The notes under the pieces were generated by a model, which saw only the letters and a list, made by a program, of their open reading frames with translations, searched no databases and was not told where the DNA came from. The position numbers and the translations under genes are program-made. From Epilithonimonas tenax DSM 16811 (lineage in GTDB: Bacteria > Bacteroidota > Bacteroidia > Flavobacteriales > Weeksellaceae), in contig NZ_AUAA01000027.1 of NCBI RefSeq assembly GCF_000428485.1, forward strand, positions 1-46,408: a stretch of 46,408 nucleotides of DNA, given 5' to 3'. The first letter of the stretch is position 1, and every line of letters begins with the position of its first letter. Shown here one piece after another: positions 28,198-37,554 of this stretch.

Positions 28198-28225
28198 ATT
28201 AAAATTAACATTGTATAAAATCACT

Positions 28226-29653
28226 CTATTCACTCAAAAACTCATCCACTTTCTGCGCACACTTCCGCCCTTCTGCGATAGCCCAAACCACCAGACTCTG
28301 CCCTTTCCTAGCATCGCCACAAGAGAAATATTTCGTCTGATTGGTTTTGAATTCTTTATCATTTCCGATGAGATTTCCTTTCGGATCGAGATCGATATCC
28401 AAGTCTTCCACCAAACCTTTATGCTCAACGTGCGTGTAGCCCAGAGCGATGAAAGCCAGATCGCAATCAATGACAAACTCTGAATTTGGTTTTTCTGTGT
28501 AGAGGTTCCATTTTCCGTCCGCATCTTTTGTCCATTCTGCTTCCACCAAACGGATTCCGGTCAGATTTCCGTTTTCATCTTTCACAAATTCTTTGGAATT
28601 GACAGACCATTTTCTATCCACGCCTTCCTCGTGAGACGAGGTGATATGCAAAGTCATCGGCATGGTTGGCCAAGGCATTGTGGCATCACGTTCCGTTGGC
28701 TGCATCGGTTTGTAATAAATCTGATAAACCACTTGCGCACCTTGCCGGTTTGAAGTTCCGATACAATCCGAGCCCGTATCGCCACCGCCAATTACGATAA
28801 CTTTCTTGCCTTTCGCATCAAGATCGTTTTCATCAAATGAAATGCCGCTGACTTTTTTGTTGCTTTGGGACAAATAATCCATTGCGAAATGAACACCTTT
28901 TGCATCACGATTCGGAATCATCAATTCCCTTGGAACGGTACTTCCTAACGCCAAAACAACCGCATCAAAATTCCGGTTGAGTTCTTCTACAGAATAATTG
29001 ACACCGACATTGACATTGGTTTTAAATTCGATCCCTTCTTCCTTCATCCATTGAACCCGGCGTTCTACGATATTTTTATCCAATTTAAAATCCGGAATTC
29101 CAAACCTCAACAATCCGCCGATTTCGGGATCACGCTCAAAAACTATAACCTGATGCCCCATTTGATTTAATTGATAAGCAGCAGCCATACCCGCAGGTCC
29201 GGAACCAACAACTGCCACTTTTTTATCCGTTCTGAATTTTGGAATAATTGGTTTCGCAAAACCTTTCTCGAAGGCAATTTCGATGATGTTTTTTTCAACC
29301 TCTTCTATCGCAACCGGTAAACTATTGATCCCCAAAACACAAGCGCCTTCGCAAGGTGCAGGGCAAATCCGACCTGTAAATTCTGGGAAATTATTGGTTG
29401 AAATCAACAATTGATAGGCCTTTTCCCATTGCTCCTTGTAAACCGCTTCATTGAATTCCGGAATCATATTCCCAAGCGGACAGCCACTTTGACAAAACGG
29501 AACGCCACAACTCATACATCTCGACGATTGTTTGTGAAGATAATCCCCGGAAATCGGTTTGTAAAATTCTTTATAATGCTGAACTCTTTCTTCCACAGGA
29601 AGTTTCTCCGGCAATTCTCTATCGTACAATAAAAACCCGTCTTCTTTTCCCAT
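28226..29653 (-). CDS. gltD: Glutamate synthase, small subunit
   Basis: The NAD(P)H-oxidising iron-sulfur flavoprotein that passes electrons to GltB for glutamate synthesis. The 475-residue protein has the N-terminal cysteine motifs for [4Fe-4S] centres (CMSCGVPFCQSGCP and CPAPCEGACVLG), the FAD site VVGSGPAGMAAAYQL, and the NAD(P)H site IVIGGGDTGSDCIGTS. The final GDARKGQSLVVWAIAEGRKCA is the FAD-closing motif. Its ATG overlaps the gltB stop by one base (TAATG), consistent with translational coupling. Confidence 0.96.
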   Translation of the reverse strand: MGKEDGFLLYDRELPEKLPVEERVQHYKEFYKPISGDYLHKQSSRCMSCGVPFCQSGCPLGNMIPEFNEAVYKEQWEKAYQLLISTNNFPEFTGRICPAPCEGACVLGINSLPVAIEEVEKNIIEIAFEKGFAKPIIPKFRTDKKVAVVGSGPAGMAAAYQLNQMGHQVIVFERDPEIGGLLRFGIPDFKLDKNIVERRVQWMKEEGIEFKTNVNVGVNYSVEELNRNFDAVVLALGSTVPRELMIPNRDAKGVHFAMDYLSQSNKKVSGISFDENDLDAKGKKVIVIGGGDTGSDCIGTSNRQGAQVVYQIYYKPMQPTERDATMPWPTMPMTLHITSSHEEGVDRKWSVNSKEFVKDENGNLTGIRLVEAEWTKDADGKWNLYTEKPNSEFVIDCDLAFIALGYTHVEHKGLVEDLDIDLDPKGNLIGNDKEFKTNQTKYFSCGDARKGQSLVVWAIAEGRKCAQKVDEFLSE

Positions 29654-32600
29654 TATTTCAATTCATTTATTTTATTTTCAATCGCTTTTTTATAATCTCT
29701 CGGGTAAACCTTAATCATATGTTTTAGATTATTTTCGAAGTCACTTAACAAGTATGAAGCGAGTTCACTATTTGTCATTTCGAAATGCTCTTTAATCAAA
29801 TCATTAATTACTAATTTATCACCATCCGTAACCTCTTCCAGATTTGCCATATCAGGATTAAAATTTTCTTCCAAAGACCGTTCTACATCCCAAACAAAGG
29901 CTATCCCGCCACTCATTCCGGCCCCGAAATTCCTACCCACGCCACCAAGAATCAACACCGTTCCGCCAGTCATATATTCGCAACCGTGGTCGCCAACACC
30001 TTCCACAACAGCCGTTGCGCCAGAATTGCGAACCGCAAAACGTTCGCCTGCCATTCCGGAAACAAAGATTTTACCCGAAGTTGCACCGTATAAAGCGACA
30101 TTGCCGATGATGCTATTTTCGTGCGCTTTGATAACCGATTCCTTATCGTGAAAAACCGCCAACCTGGCTCCGGAAAGTCCTTTACCAAAATAATCGTTCG
30201 CATCGCCTTCGAGAATCATCGTGATTCCTTTGTTACAAAATGCCCCGAAACTTTGGCCAGCCGTTCCTTTAAAATTGAATTTCAGAGAATCATCGGACAT
30301 TCCTTCTGAATGATATTTTTTGGTTAATTCGTGAGAGAGAATTGTTCCGACCGTTCTGTCTGTATTTTTAATTTGGAAATCAACTTCCGCCGTACTATTT
30401 TCTTCGATTGCTAACTTCGAAGCTTCCAGCATTTTCCAGGAAAGCGAGTCATCGATTCCGTGGTCTTGATTTTCATTTTTAATGATAGGCAAATCCGTTT
30501 CGGGCTTGAAAAGAATTGGACTTAAATCAATATTTTTATGTTTCCAGAATGAGATGTCTTTTTTCGTGGTCAAACATTGTGATTGCCCCACCATTTCGTC
30601 AATCGTTCGGAAACCCAGACTTGCCATTATTTCTCTCACTTCCATCGCCAGAAAAGTGAAATAACTGACCAGATGTTCCGGCTTGCCTTTGAACTTTTCC
30701 CGAAGTTCTTCATTCTGAGTTGCGATACCAACCGGACAAGTATTAAGGTGACATTTGCGCATCAGAATACAACCTTCCACAATCAATGCTGATGTGGAAA
30801 TCCCCCATTCTTCCGCACCGAGCAAAGTAGCAATGACGATATCCCGACCAGTTTTGACCTGACCATCCACCTGCAAAGTCACACGCTGCCGGAGTTTGTT
30901 TTTAATTAAAGTCTGTTGCGTTTCTGCCAATCCCAGTTCCCAAGGCAAGCCTGTATGCCTTGTCGAGCTGATGGGTGAAGCGCCAGTTCCACCGTCGTAA
31001 CCGGAAACCAGAATGTGATCCGCTTTTGCTTTTGCAACGCCGGAAGCGATTGTTCCGACACCGGCTTTTGAAACTAATTTGACCGAAATCCTTGCGTGGC
31101 GATTGGCATTTTTTAAATCAAATATCAATTGCGCCAAATCCTCAATCGAATAAATATCGTGATGCGGTGGTGGCGAAATCAAACCAACGCCTGGCGTAGA
31201 ATGCCGGGTTTTCCCAATCCAATCATCCACCTTGAAACCTGGTAATTGTCCGCCTTCGCCCGGTTTTGCACCTTGCGCCATTTTGATTTGAATCTCTTCA
31301 GCCTCGGCTAAATATCTCGCCGTCACACCAAATCTTCCAGAAGCAACTTGTTTGATTGCCGAACGCAGATCATCTCCATTTTCATTAAGGACATAACGAT
31401 TTTCGTCCTCGCCTCCTTCGCCCGTATTGCTTTTCGCGCCGATTCTGTTCATTGCAATCGCAAGCGTTGTGTGCGCTTCCCAGGAAATTGAACCAAAAGA
31501 CATCGCGCCGGTTGCAAAACGTTTCAGAATGTGTTCCAATGACTCTACTTCATCCATTGAAACTGCTTCCCGGTCATTTTTAAAATCCATCAAACCTCTC
31601 AACAATGATGCTTTCTCGGATAACTGATTGACCGTTCTAGAATATTTTTTGAATAAATCATAACGGTCATTCCAGGTGGCCTGTTGCAATAGATGAACAG
31701 ATTGTGGATTGAACTGATGGTATTCATTATCTGGCTTCCACTGATAAACACCGCCAGGCTCTAATACTTTTTGTGGGAGTTTTGTTCCGAAAGCATTGAA
31801 ATGTTTCACCAAAGCTTCTTTGGCGATGTCATCAAATCCAACACCATTAATTCTGGATATAGCTCCTGTAAAACACGTATTGACGACCGCTTTGTCAAGA
31901 CCGATAATTTCGAAAATCTGTGCGCCGTGATAAGATTGCAAAGTGGAAATTCCCATTTTTGAGAAGATCTTCAACAATCCATCACCGACTGCTTTTTTAT
32001 AATTGTATTTTAATTGGTCAAGATCAGCGTCTTCACCAAATTCATTCTTATGAAACATCTCTCTGATGCTCGCCAAAGCCAGATAAGGATTGATAGCCGT
32101 CGCACCAAATCCCAGCAAAGCCGCAAAATGATGAACTTCCCAGACATCACCAACCTCCATCACCAAACCCACTTTCCTGCGAACGCCTTTCCGAATCAAA
32201 TGATGATGGACCGCAGAACAAGCCAAGAGCGACGGAATAGATGCGTGACCAGAATCTATGGAACGGTCGGAAAGTACAATCACTTCAAAACCGTCGTCCA
32301 CTGCATCTGTGGCATAACGGCAAATCCTGTCAATCGCTTTTTTAAGATTTCCCTCTTTTCCGTCAGATTTGAAATAAGTGTAAATGGTTTTGGACTGGAA
32401 TTTTCCGGTATCAACACTTCTAAGTTTTTCTAATTGTTCATTATTAAGAATTGGATTATCGAGTTTTATGGAATGGGCAAAGTTTTTATCCTCTTGCAAC
32501 AGATTTCCGCTGCCGCCAATAATCGTCGTGAGAGACATAACCAATTTTTCACGGATTGGGTCAATTGGCGGATTGGTAACCTGAGCAAATAATTGTTTGA

Positions 32601-34191
32601 AATAAGAACTCAAATGTTGTGGCTTCTCACTGAGAACAGCCAATGGTGCATCGAAACCCATAGAGCCAATCGGTTCCTTTCCGAGTTCCGCCATTTCTTT
32701 GATAATGACATCCAAATCTTCTCTGGAATACCCAAAAGCCTTTTGATATTTGAAAATATCTTCAGACTGCAACTTATTGAAACGGATCTTCGGACTCGGT
32801 AATTCGTTAATATTGATATTCATTTTATCCAACCAATCTCGGTACGGTTGCGAAGTACAAATCTCCTTCTTCACTTCTTCATCACTGATGATTTCACCTT
32901 TTTTCATATCAACCAAGAACATTTTACCGGGTTGAAGCCGCCCTCTTTTGATTACCTTTTGCGGGTCAACCGGTAAAGCGCCAGACTCAGATGCCATAAT
33001 CACACGATCATCCGACGTCACACAATACCTGGAAGGGCGAAGCCCGTTTCTATCCAAAGTCGCCCCAATAATCTCACCGTCTGTAAAAGAAATAGAAGCC
33101 GGGCCATCCCAAGGCTCCATCATACAGGCGTGGAATTCATAGAAATCTTTTTTATAAGAATCCATCTGATCGTGACCATCCCAAGCTTCCGGAATCAGCA
33201 TCATCATCGTATGCGGCAGCGACCGGCCAGCATGATAAAGCAACTCTACCATATTATCGAGGTAAGAAGAATCCGACTGCCCTGGTTTTGTGATTGGCAG
33301 GATCATATCCATTTCCTGAGCGGTAAAATTGGGACTTTCAAATGTTTTTTCAGAAGAACGAAGCCAATTGAGATTACCGCCAATTGTATTGATCTCGCCA
33401 TTGTGTGCTAAAAAACGGAAAGGCTGTGCCAAACTCCAAGTTGGATCCGTATTGGTTGCAAAACGAGAATGCACCATCCCAAAAGCGGAACGAAGCCTGG
33501 GATCTGTAAGGTCTTTAAAGTAATGCCGGATCTGAACAGACCGCAATTGTCCTTTATAAATCAATTTTTTACAAGAAAAAGAAGCCACATAAAAACCAAT
33601 AGGATCATTGCTGGTGACACTGGTAATCTGATGTGAAATATAATTTTTGAAGACAAAGAGTTTTCTTTCAAAATCTTTATCCGTTTCCACATCGTAAGGA
33701 CGCTCTATGAAAAGCATCTCCATGACAGGCTCTACGCTTTTCGCCAAATCACCAAGATCAATGTTACTCACCGGAACTGGACGGTAACCCAAAATTCTGA
33801 ATCCTAATTTTTCCGCAGACTGCTCAATAATTTCTTTGCATTCCTGTCGGATAAAATTATTTGCTGGAAAAAAAAGCATCCCGAGTCCGTAATAACCTGG
33901 CTCCGGAAGATCGATTCCGTAATTAAGCGCTTCGTCGTAAAGCAATTCGTGTGGGATTTGGATTTGAATTCCCGCCCCGTCACCCGTATTACTTTCATAG
34001 CCTGTTGCCCCACGGTGCTCCATATTCTCCAGCATCGTAATAGCATCGCTAACGATTCTGAAACTTTTGACACCTTTTATATGAGCCACAAAACCGACGC
34101 CGCAGGAATCAAATTCGGTTTCTGGGACGTAAAGTCCATGGTATTTGGGATTTAAATTTTGAGAAATTTCCTTAGCTCCTTTCATCTTCAT
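29653..34191 (-). CDS. gltB: Glutamate synthase, large subunit
   Basis: Converts glutamine plus 2-oxoglutarate into two glutamates, with GltD. The 1512-residue protein shows an N-terminal propeptide ending before Cys30 (FDSCGVGFVAHIKG), the glutaminase nucleophile freed by cleavage. The class-II amidotransferase domain (about 30-420) includes GNLNWLRSSE and DRNGLRPSRYC. The synthase barrel follows, with GEGGEDENR, KPGEGGQLPG, TPGVGLISPPPHHDIYSIEDLAQ and CHLNTCPVGIATQ (3Fe-4S). The C-terminal beta-helix repeats end with GGVGRNFGAGMSGGIAFV. Promoter box at 34208-34215. A first-codon alternative is the Met at residue 3. Confidence 0.97.
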   Translation of the reverse strand: MKMKGAKEISQNLNPKYHGLYVPETEFDSCGVGFVAHIKGVKSFRIVSDAITMLENMEHRGATGYESNTGDGAGIQIQIPHELLYDEALNYGIDLPEPGYYGLGMLFFPANNFIRQECKEIIEQSAEKLGFRILGYRPVPVSNIDLGDLAKSVEPVMEMLFIERPYDVETDKDFERKLFVFKNYISHQITSVTSNDPIGFYVASFSCKKLIYKGQLRSVQIRHYFKDLTDPRLRSAFGMVHSRFATNTDPTWSLAQPFRFLAHNGEINTIGGNLNWLRSSEKTFESPNFTAQEMDMILPITKPGQSDSSYLDNMVELLYHAGRSLPHTMMMLIPEAWDGHDQMDSYKKDFYEFHACMMEPWDGPASISFTDGEIIGATLDRNGLRPSRYCVTSDDRVIMASESGALPVDPQKVIKRGRLQPGKMFLVDMKKGEIISDEEVKKEICTSQPYRDWLDKMNININELPSPKIRFNKLQSEDIFKYQKAFGYSREDLDVIIKEMAELGKEPIGSMGFDAPLAVLSEKPQHLSSYFKQLFAQVTNPPIDPIREKLVMSLTTIIGGSGNLLQEDKNFAHSIKLDNPILNNEQLEKLRSVDTGKFQSKTIYTYFKSDGKEGNLKKAIDRICRYATDAVDDGFEVIVLSDRSIDSGHASIPSLLACSAVHHHLIRKGVRRKVGLVMEVGDVWEVHHFAALLGFGATAINPYLALASIREMFHKNEFGEDADLDQLKYNYKKAVGDGLLKIFSKMGISTLQSYHGAQIFEIIGLDKAVVNTCFTGAISRINGVGFDDIAKEALVKHFNAFGTKLPQKVLEPGGVYQWKPDNEYHQFNPQSVHLLQQATWNDRYDLFKKYSRTVNQLSEKASLLRGLMDFKNDREAVSMDEVESLEHILKRFATGAMSFGSISWEAHTTLAIAMNRIGAKSNTGEGGEDENRYVLNENGDDLRSAIKQVASGRFGVTARYLAEAEEIQIKMAQGAKPGEGGQLPGFKVDDWIGKTRHSTPGVGLISPPPHHDIYSIEDLAQLIFDLKNANRHARISVKLVSKAGVGTIASGVAKAKADHILVSGYDGGTGASPISSTRHTGLPWELGLAETQQTLIKNKLRQRVTLQVDGQVKTGRDIVIATLLGAEEWGISTSALIVEGCILMRKCHLNTCPVGIATQNEELREKFKGKPEHLVSYFTFLAMEVREIMASLGFRTIDEMVGQSQCLTTKKDISFWKHKNIDLSPILFKPETDLPIIKNENQDHGIDDSLSWKMLEASKLAIEENSTAEVDFQIKNTDRTVGTILSHELTKKYHSEGMSDDSLKFNFKGTAGQSFGAFCNKGITMILEGDANDYFGKGLSGARLAVFHDKESVIKAHENSIIGNVALYGATSGKIFVSGMAGERFAVRNSGATAVVEGVGDHGCEYMTGGTVLILGGVGRNFGAGMSGGIAFVWDVERSLEENFNPDMANLEEVTDGDKLVINDLIKEHFEMTNSELASYLLSDFENNLKHMIKVYPRDYKKAIENKINELK

Positions 34192-34207
34192 TCATTTTGG
34201 ATATTAA

Positions 34208-34215
34208 CAAATTTA
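34208..34215 (-). promoter_or_regulatory. gltBD promoter -7 box
   Basis: TAAATTTG on the minus strand, 16 nt before the gltB ATG. No TTG at -33. Confidence 0.55.
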
Positions 34216-34655
34216 GTAAAAAGAGAAATAAAAATGATTTTAAATTACCAAATCGTCAATTATATAAACTATAATTGAAATTAAAAACATTTAAACACAT
34301 TAATTTTTATCAATAATTTACAATAATTTAATATTAAATAAACATTTGTTAATATTAAATTAATACAAACTAAACATAAACAACTCACAATCAAACCCTT
34401 ATTTTATTTTATTAAAAACACAAGTCGTACATTAAGATCAAATTGCTGCAATTTTAAGAATTGATAGCCAAATAAAATAATCCCCGTAAAAAGCACGGAC
34501 CAAAAAGGCAGAAACTATTTCTATATTTAAAAGTACCCGATTCAGAAAGGGGCAATATCAAAAATAACACATCAAGCTATCAAACCATTCATAACGCCCG
34601 AAAATATCAAAATTGCGAAATAGTTATCTTTTAAACATTATGAATACACATTAAA
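34216..34655. other. gltB upstream spacer with a possible structured segment
   Basis: The spacer is mostly very AT-rich, with tandem AATATTAAAT-type strings (34330-34362). Around 34475-34570 it is less AT-rich. Read on the minus strand, a TATTTTTG box (34559-34566) is followed by segments that can pair: CCCC with a later GGGG, GAAA-TAG-TTTC, and CCGT-loop-ACGG. That is compatible with a structured RNA or leader of gltBD, but no known family was recognised and no gene is supported. Confidence 0.35.
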
Positions 34656-34683
34656 CAAAAAACCCTGCTTTTACAAGCAGGGT
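34656..34683 (-). terminator. lysS terminator
   Basis: On the minus strand ACCCTGCTT - GTAA - AAGCAGGGT forms a 9-bp stem followed by T residues. Confidence 0.9.
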
Positions 34684-34706
34684 CGTTAATTTTTACAAGA
34701 CAATCT

Positions 34707-36404
34707 TTAAACCAACTTCATCCAAACATTTTCATCAATTTTTTCAACTTTTACTAAGTTTCCTTTCGTTAAAGTTTTAGAAGCTTTATCCCATTTTTTT
34801 CCTGAAAGTTTACTTAAAGTTTTCACTTCGGCTAAAGCAATTTGCTCGCCTGATTTCAAAATATCAAGAATCAAATGCTCATCTTCTCCCAACTCAATCT
34901 GAGGAACTGTTTTTTCAGGTCTCATTTGCGGGAAGAATAACACTTCCTGAATTGATGGATTATTGGTTAAAAACATAATCAGCCTGTCCATTCCTATTCC
35001 TAAACCTGAAGTTGGCGGCATTCCGTATTCCAAAGCTCTTAAGAAGTCTTCGTCTATAAACCCTGTTGCTTCATCATCACCTTTTTCAGCTAATTTTAGT
35101 TGCTCTTCAAAACGTTCTCTTTGGTCAATTGGGTCATTTAATTCTGAATAAGCATTGGCGATTTCTTTTCCGCAAACCATCAATTCAAAACGCTCCGTTA
35201 AACCTTCTTTGCTTCGGTGTTTTTTGGTTAAAGGCGACATTTCTATTGGATAATCGGTAATGAAAGTAGGCTGAATAAAGTTTCCTTCACACTTTTCGCC
35301 AAAAATTTCGTCGATTAATTTTCCTTTACCCATCGTTTCATTCACTTCGATTCCGATAGATTTAGCAAAATCAAATAGTTCCTGCTCAGACTTTCCAGTG
35401 ATGTCAAAACCTGTATATTTCAAGATAGCTTCGGTCATAGAAACTCTTGGATAAGGTGCTTTCCAGCTGATTGTATGCTCTCCGAAAGTTGATTCTGAAT
35501 TTCCATTGACGGAAGTTGCACAGAATTCAAGTAATTTCTCGGTGAAATCCATCATCCAGTTGTAATCTTTGTAGGCTACATAAATTTCCATTGCGGTAAA
35601 TTCTGGATTATGGGTTCTGTCCATCCCTTCATTTCTGAAGTTTTTAGAGAATTCATAAACGCCATCAAATCCACCAACGATCAATCTTTTCAAATACAAT
35701 TCGTTTGCGATTCTTAAATATAAAGGAATGTCTAAAGCATTGTGATGCGTAATAAACGGTCTTGCAGCAGCTCCACCAGGAATTGACTGCAAAATTGGCG
35801 TTTCCACTTCAAAATAGCCTGCTTCATTGAAAAAAGTTCTCATTGCATTGAACAGTTTTGTTCTTTTCACGAAAATTTCTTTCACTTGAGGATTCACCGT
35901 TAAGTCTACATAACGCTGTCTGTATCTCATTTCCGGATCGTTGAACGCATCGTGTACCACTCCATTTTCATCTGTTTTTGCTTGTGGTAGCGGACGCAAT
36001 GCTTTGGTAAGCAACGTAAAATTTTTAACCAAAACTGTCTTTTCTCCCACCTGAGTTGTAAACAAATCTCCTTCTATACCGATAATATCACCGATGTCTA
36101 ATAAGTGCTTGTAAACGTCGTTGTATAAAGTTTTGTCTTCTCCAGTACAGATTTCGTCACGGTTAAAATACACCTGAATTTTACCTGTAGAATCCTGCAA
36201 TTCAGCAAAAGAAGCCTTACCCTGAATACGGCGAGACATCAATCTGCCCGCAATCTTCACCTGTTTACTTTCAGAAAAATTCCTTTTTATAGACTCTGTA
36301 GTATCTGTAACCGTGTATTCTTCTGCCGGGAATGCGTTGATTCCCAAGTCGTTCAGCTTCTGCAGTTTTTCGCGACGGATGATTTCTTGTTCTGATAGTG
36401 ACAT
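34707..36404 (-). CDS. lysS: Lysyl-tRNA synthetase (class II)
   Basis: Charges tRNA-Lys. The 565-residue protein has the N-terminal OB fold (VKIAGRLMSRRIQGKASFAELQD), class-II motif 2 (NFRNEGMDRTHNPEFTAMEIY) and motif 3 (GLGIGMDRLIMFLT). It is about 60-65 residues longer at the C-terminus than the roughly 500-residue bacterial norm, ending VKTLSKLSGKKWDKASKTLTKGNLVKVEKI. The tail is Lys-rich and may form a small winged-helix-like or RNA-binding addition; that role is inferred. It is a single gene, with a promoter box 20 nt upstream, divergent from the tandem secreted-protein genes. Confidence 0.96.
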   Translation of the reverse strand: MSLSEQEIIRREKLQKLNDLGINAFPAEEYTVTDTTESIKRNFSESKQVKIAGRLMSRRIQGKASFAELQDSTGKIQVYFNRDEICTGEDKTLYNDVYKHLLDIGDIIGIEGDLFTTQVGEKTVLVKNFTLLTKALRPLPQAKTDENGVVHDAFNDPEMRYRQRYVDLTVNPQVKEIFVKRTKLFNAMRTFFNEAGYFEVETPILQSIPGGAAARPFITHHNALDIPLYLRIANELYLKRLIVGGFDGVYEFSKNFRNEGMDRTHNPEFTAMEIYVAYKDYNWMMDFTEKLLEFCATSVNGNSESTFGEHTISWKAPYPRVSMTEAILKYTGFDITGKSEQELFDFAKSIGIEVNETMGKGKLIDEIFGEKCEGNFIQPTFITDYPIEMSPLTKKHRSKEGLTERFELMVCGKEIANAYSELNDPIDQRERFEEQLKLAEKGDDEATGFIDEDFLRALEYGMPPTSGLGIGMDRLIMFLTNNPSIQEVLFFPQMRPEKTVPQIELGEDEHLILDILKSGEQIALAEVKTLSKLSGKKWDKASKTLTKGNLVKVEKIDENVWMKLV

Positions 36405-36424
36405 TTTTTATTATTTAAAAGATG

Positions 36425-36432
36425 CAAATATA
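36425..36432 (-). promoter_or_regulatory. lysS promoter -7 box
   Basis: TATATTTG on the minus strand, 20 nt before the ATG. Confidence 0.6.
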
Positions 36433-36527
36433 GTGTATTCAAAATAATTGATAATTGCTGAAATCACAACCATAATAAGTTATATTTTTTATTTTTAATC
36501 ATAGTTACAATTTAACATAATAAATTT

Positions 36528-36561
36528 TTTGTTTTTTATTGGTAAATTACTATTATATTTG
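36528..36561 (+). promoter_or_regulatory. Promoter of the tandem secreted-protein operon
   Basis: TTTG (36528-36531) and TATATTTG (36554-36561) are 22 nt apart, a full match to the Bacteroidota -33/-7 consensus and one of the two best promoters in the window. The leader before ATG 36611 is about 45 nt. Confidence 0.7.
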
Positions 36562-36610
36562 GTTTGTTAGAAAATAAGTAGATTAATTTTCAAACTAAAA
36601 ACACATTTTT

Positions 36611-37540
36611 ATGAAAAAAAGAATACTATCCATGTTGGTGGTCGTATGTGCTATATCTAATGCTTACTCACAAGCAGGCGTTGGCATCGGAACCACAAGT
36701 CCTGCACTCACGCTTAGCATAAAAGACAGCAATACCGGAATACAGCACAACAATGCGAATAAAATCTCAATCGTAAGCAACAGCGCCAATGCAATTACAA
36801 TAGATCAGGCTAATATTGGCATCAACAATATCAATCCCACAAAAATCCTGGATGTTGATGCAGGAAACGATTATATTAGAATCACTAATCTCCTGTCTGT
36901 ATTTAATCCTAACTCATTTCTTCCCTATCCATTGAAACAAAATCCTGCAAACGGAGAAAGTGGCTTTATAGATGACGCAAATGTATATATTGGAGCACAG
37001 GTGATGCGTCTGGTGGTGAAACCGGATGTCAACATTGCCGGAAGTTCTTATGGTATTGTGGAAACGCCTTTAAGATTTCAATTTAATCCGCAATCTTCAA
37101 CACCCAATGCACCTGCTTCTACGCCTAATTATATCAATGACATCAATGGTTCTTCATTTTTATATGGTCAAAATTTAGCCGCCGGCAACGGCACACTGGC
37201 CAGAACAACTGACCAGATACAACTTCCCGCTGGTGTTTATAGAATCACTTTAAAATTGGTTTCAAGTTTTACCGGTCACAATAAAAATAACTCCATCGAT
37301 ATCAAATTATCTGTAAATAATGGTGAATATTCTTTCGCAAACGGCGTCAATTACGGTGATGGAAACCAATTGAAAACAGGATATTTTGCTGAAACCGTTA
37401 ATTTATCCACGCCAAGCAAGCTGGATTTCATCTATGTCAAGCAATCCGGACCAAACAGCGCAAGCTCACAGTCTAATCTTTCCCCATATTATTCTGATAA
37501 TGTGATGAGAAGCATTATACTTATCGAACGATTAAAATAA
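36611..37540 (+). CDS. Tandem secreted protein 1 (VGI-repeat, unknown)
   Basis: A 309-residue exported protein of unknown function with a signal peptide (MKKRILSMLVVVCAISNAYSQ). It is the first of three tandem paralogues. The N-terminal third has fibre-like short repeats of the GVGIGTTSP..TLSI and IGINNINPTKILDVDAGND type, as in Bacteroidota surface and tail-fibre-like proteins. The second half shares with its paralogues NYINDI, LPAGVYRITLKLV, KTGYFAE and a final IILIERLK, and looks like a jelly-roll (C1q/TNF-like) domain by strand pattern. No type IX sorting domain or lipobox is seen. The mature part lacks cysteine. A role in adhesion or matrix is only a guess. Confidence 0.75.
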   Translation: MKKRILSMLVVVCAISNAYSQAGVGIGTTSPALTLSIKDSNTGIQHNNANKISIVSNSANAITIDQANIGINNINPTKILDVDAGNDYIRITNLLSVFNPNSFLPYPLKQNPANGESGFIDDANVYIGAQVMRLVVKPDVNIAGSSYGIVETPLRFQFNPQSSTPNAPASTPNYINDINGSSFLYGQNLAAGNGTLARTTDQIQLPAGVYRITLKLVSSFTGHNKNNSIDIKLSVNNGEYSFANGVNYGDGNQLKTGYFAETVNLSTPSKLDFIYVKQSGPNSASSQSNLSPYYSDNVMRSIILIERLK

Positions 37541-37554
37541 AAAAAGTGATAACA

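Noticed and set aside
34440-34550. A short minus-strand frame with a hydrophobic run in the gltB spacer
   Set aside because: It reads FLPFWSVLFTGIILFG but has no ATG and a stop codon directly before it, so it is not supported as a gene.
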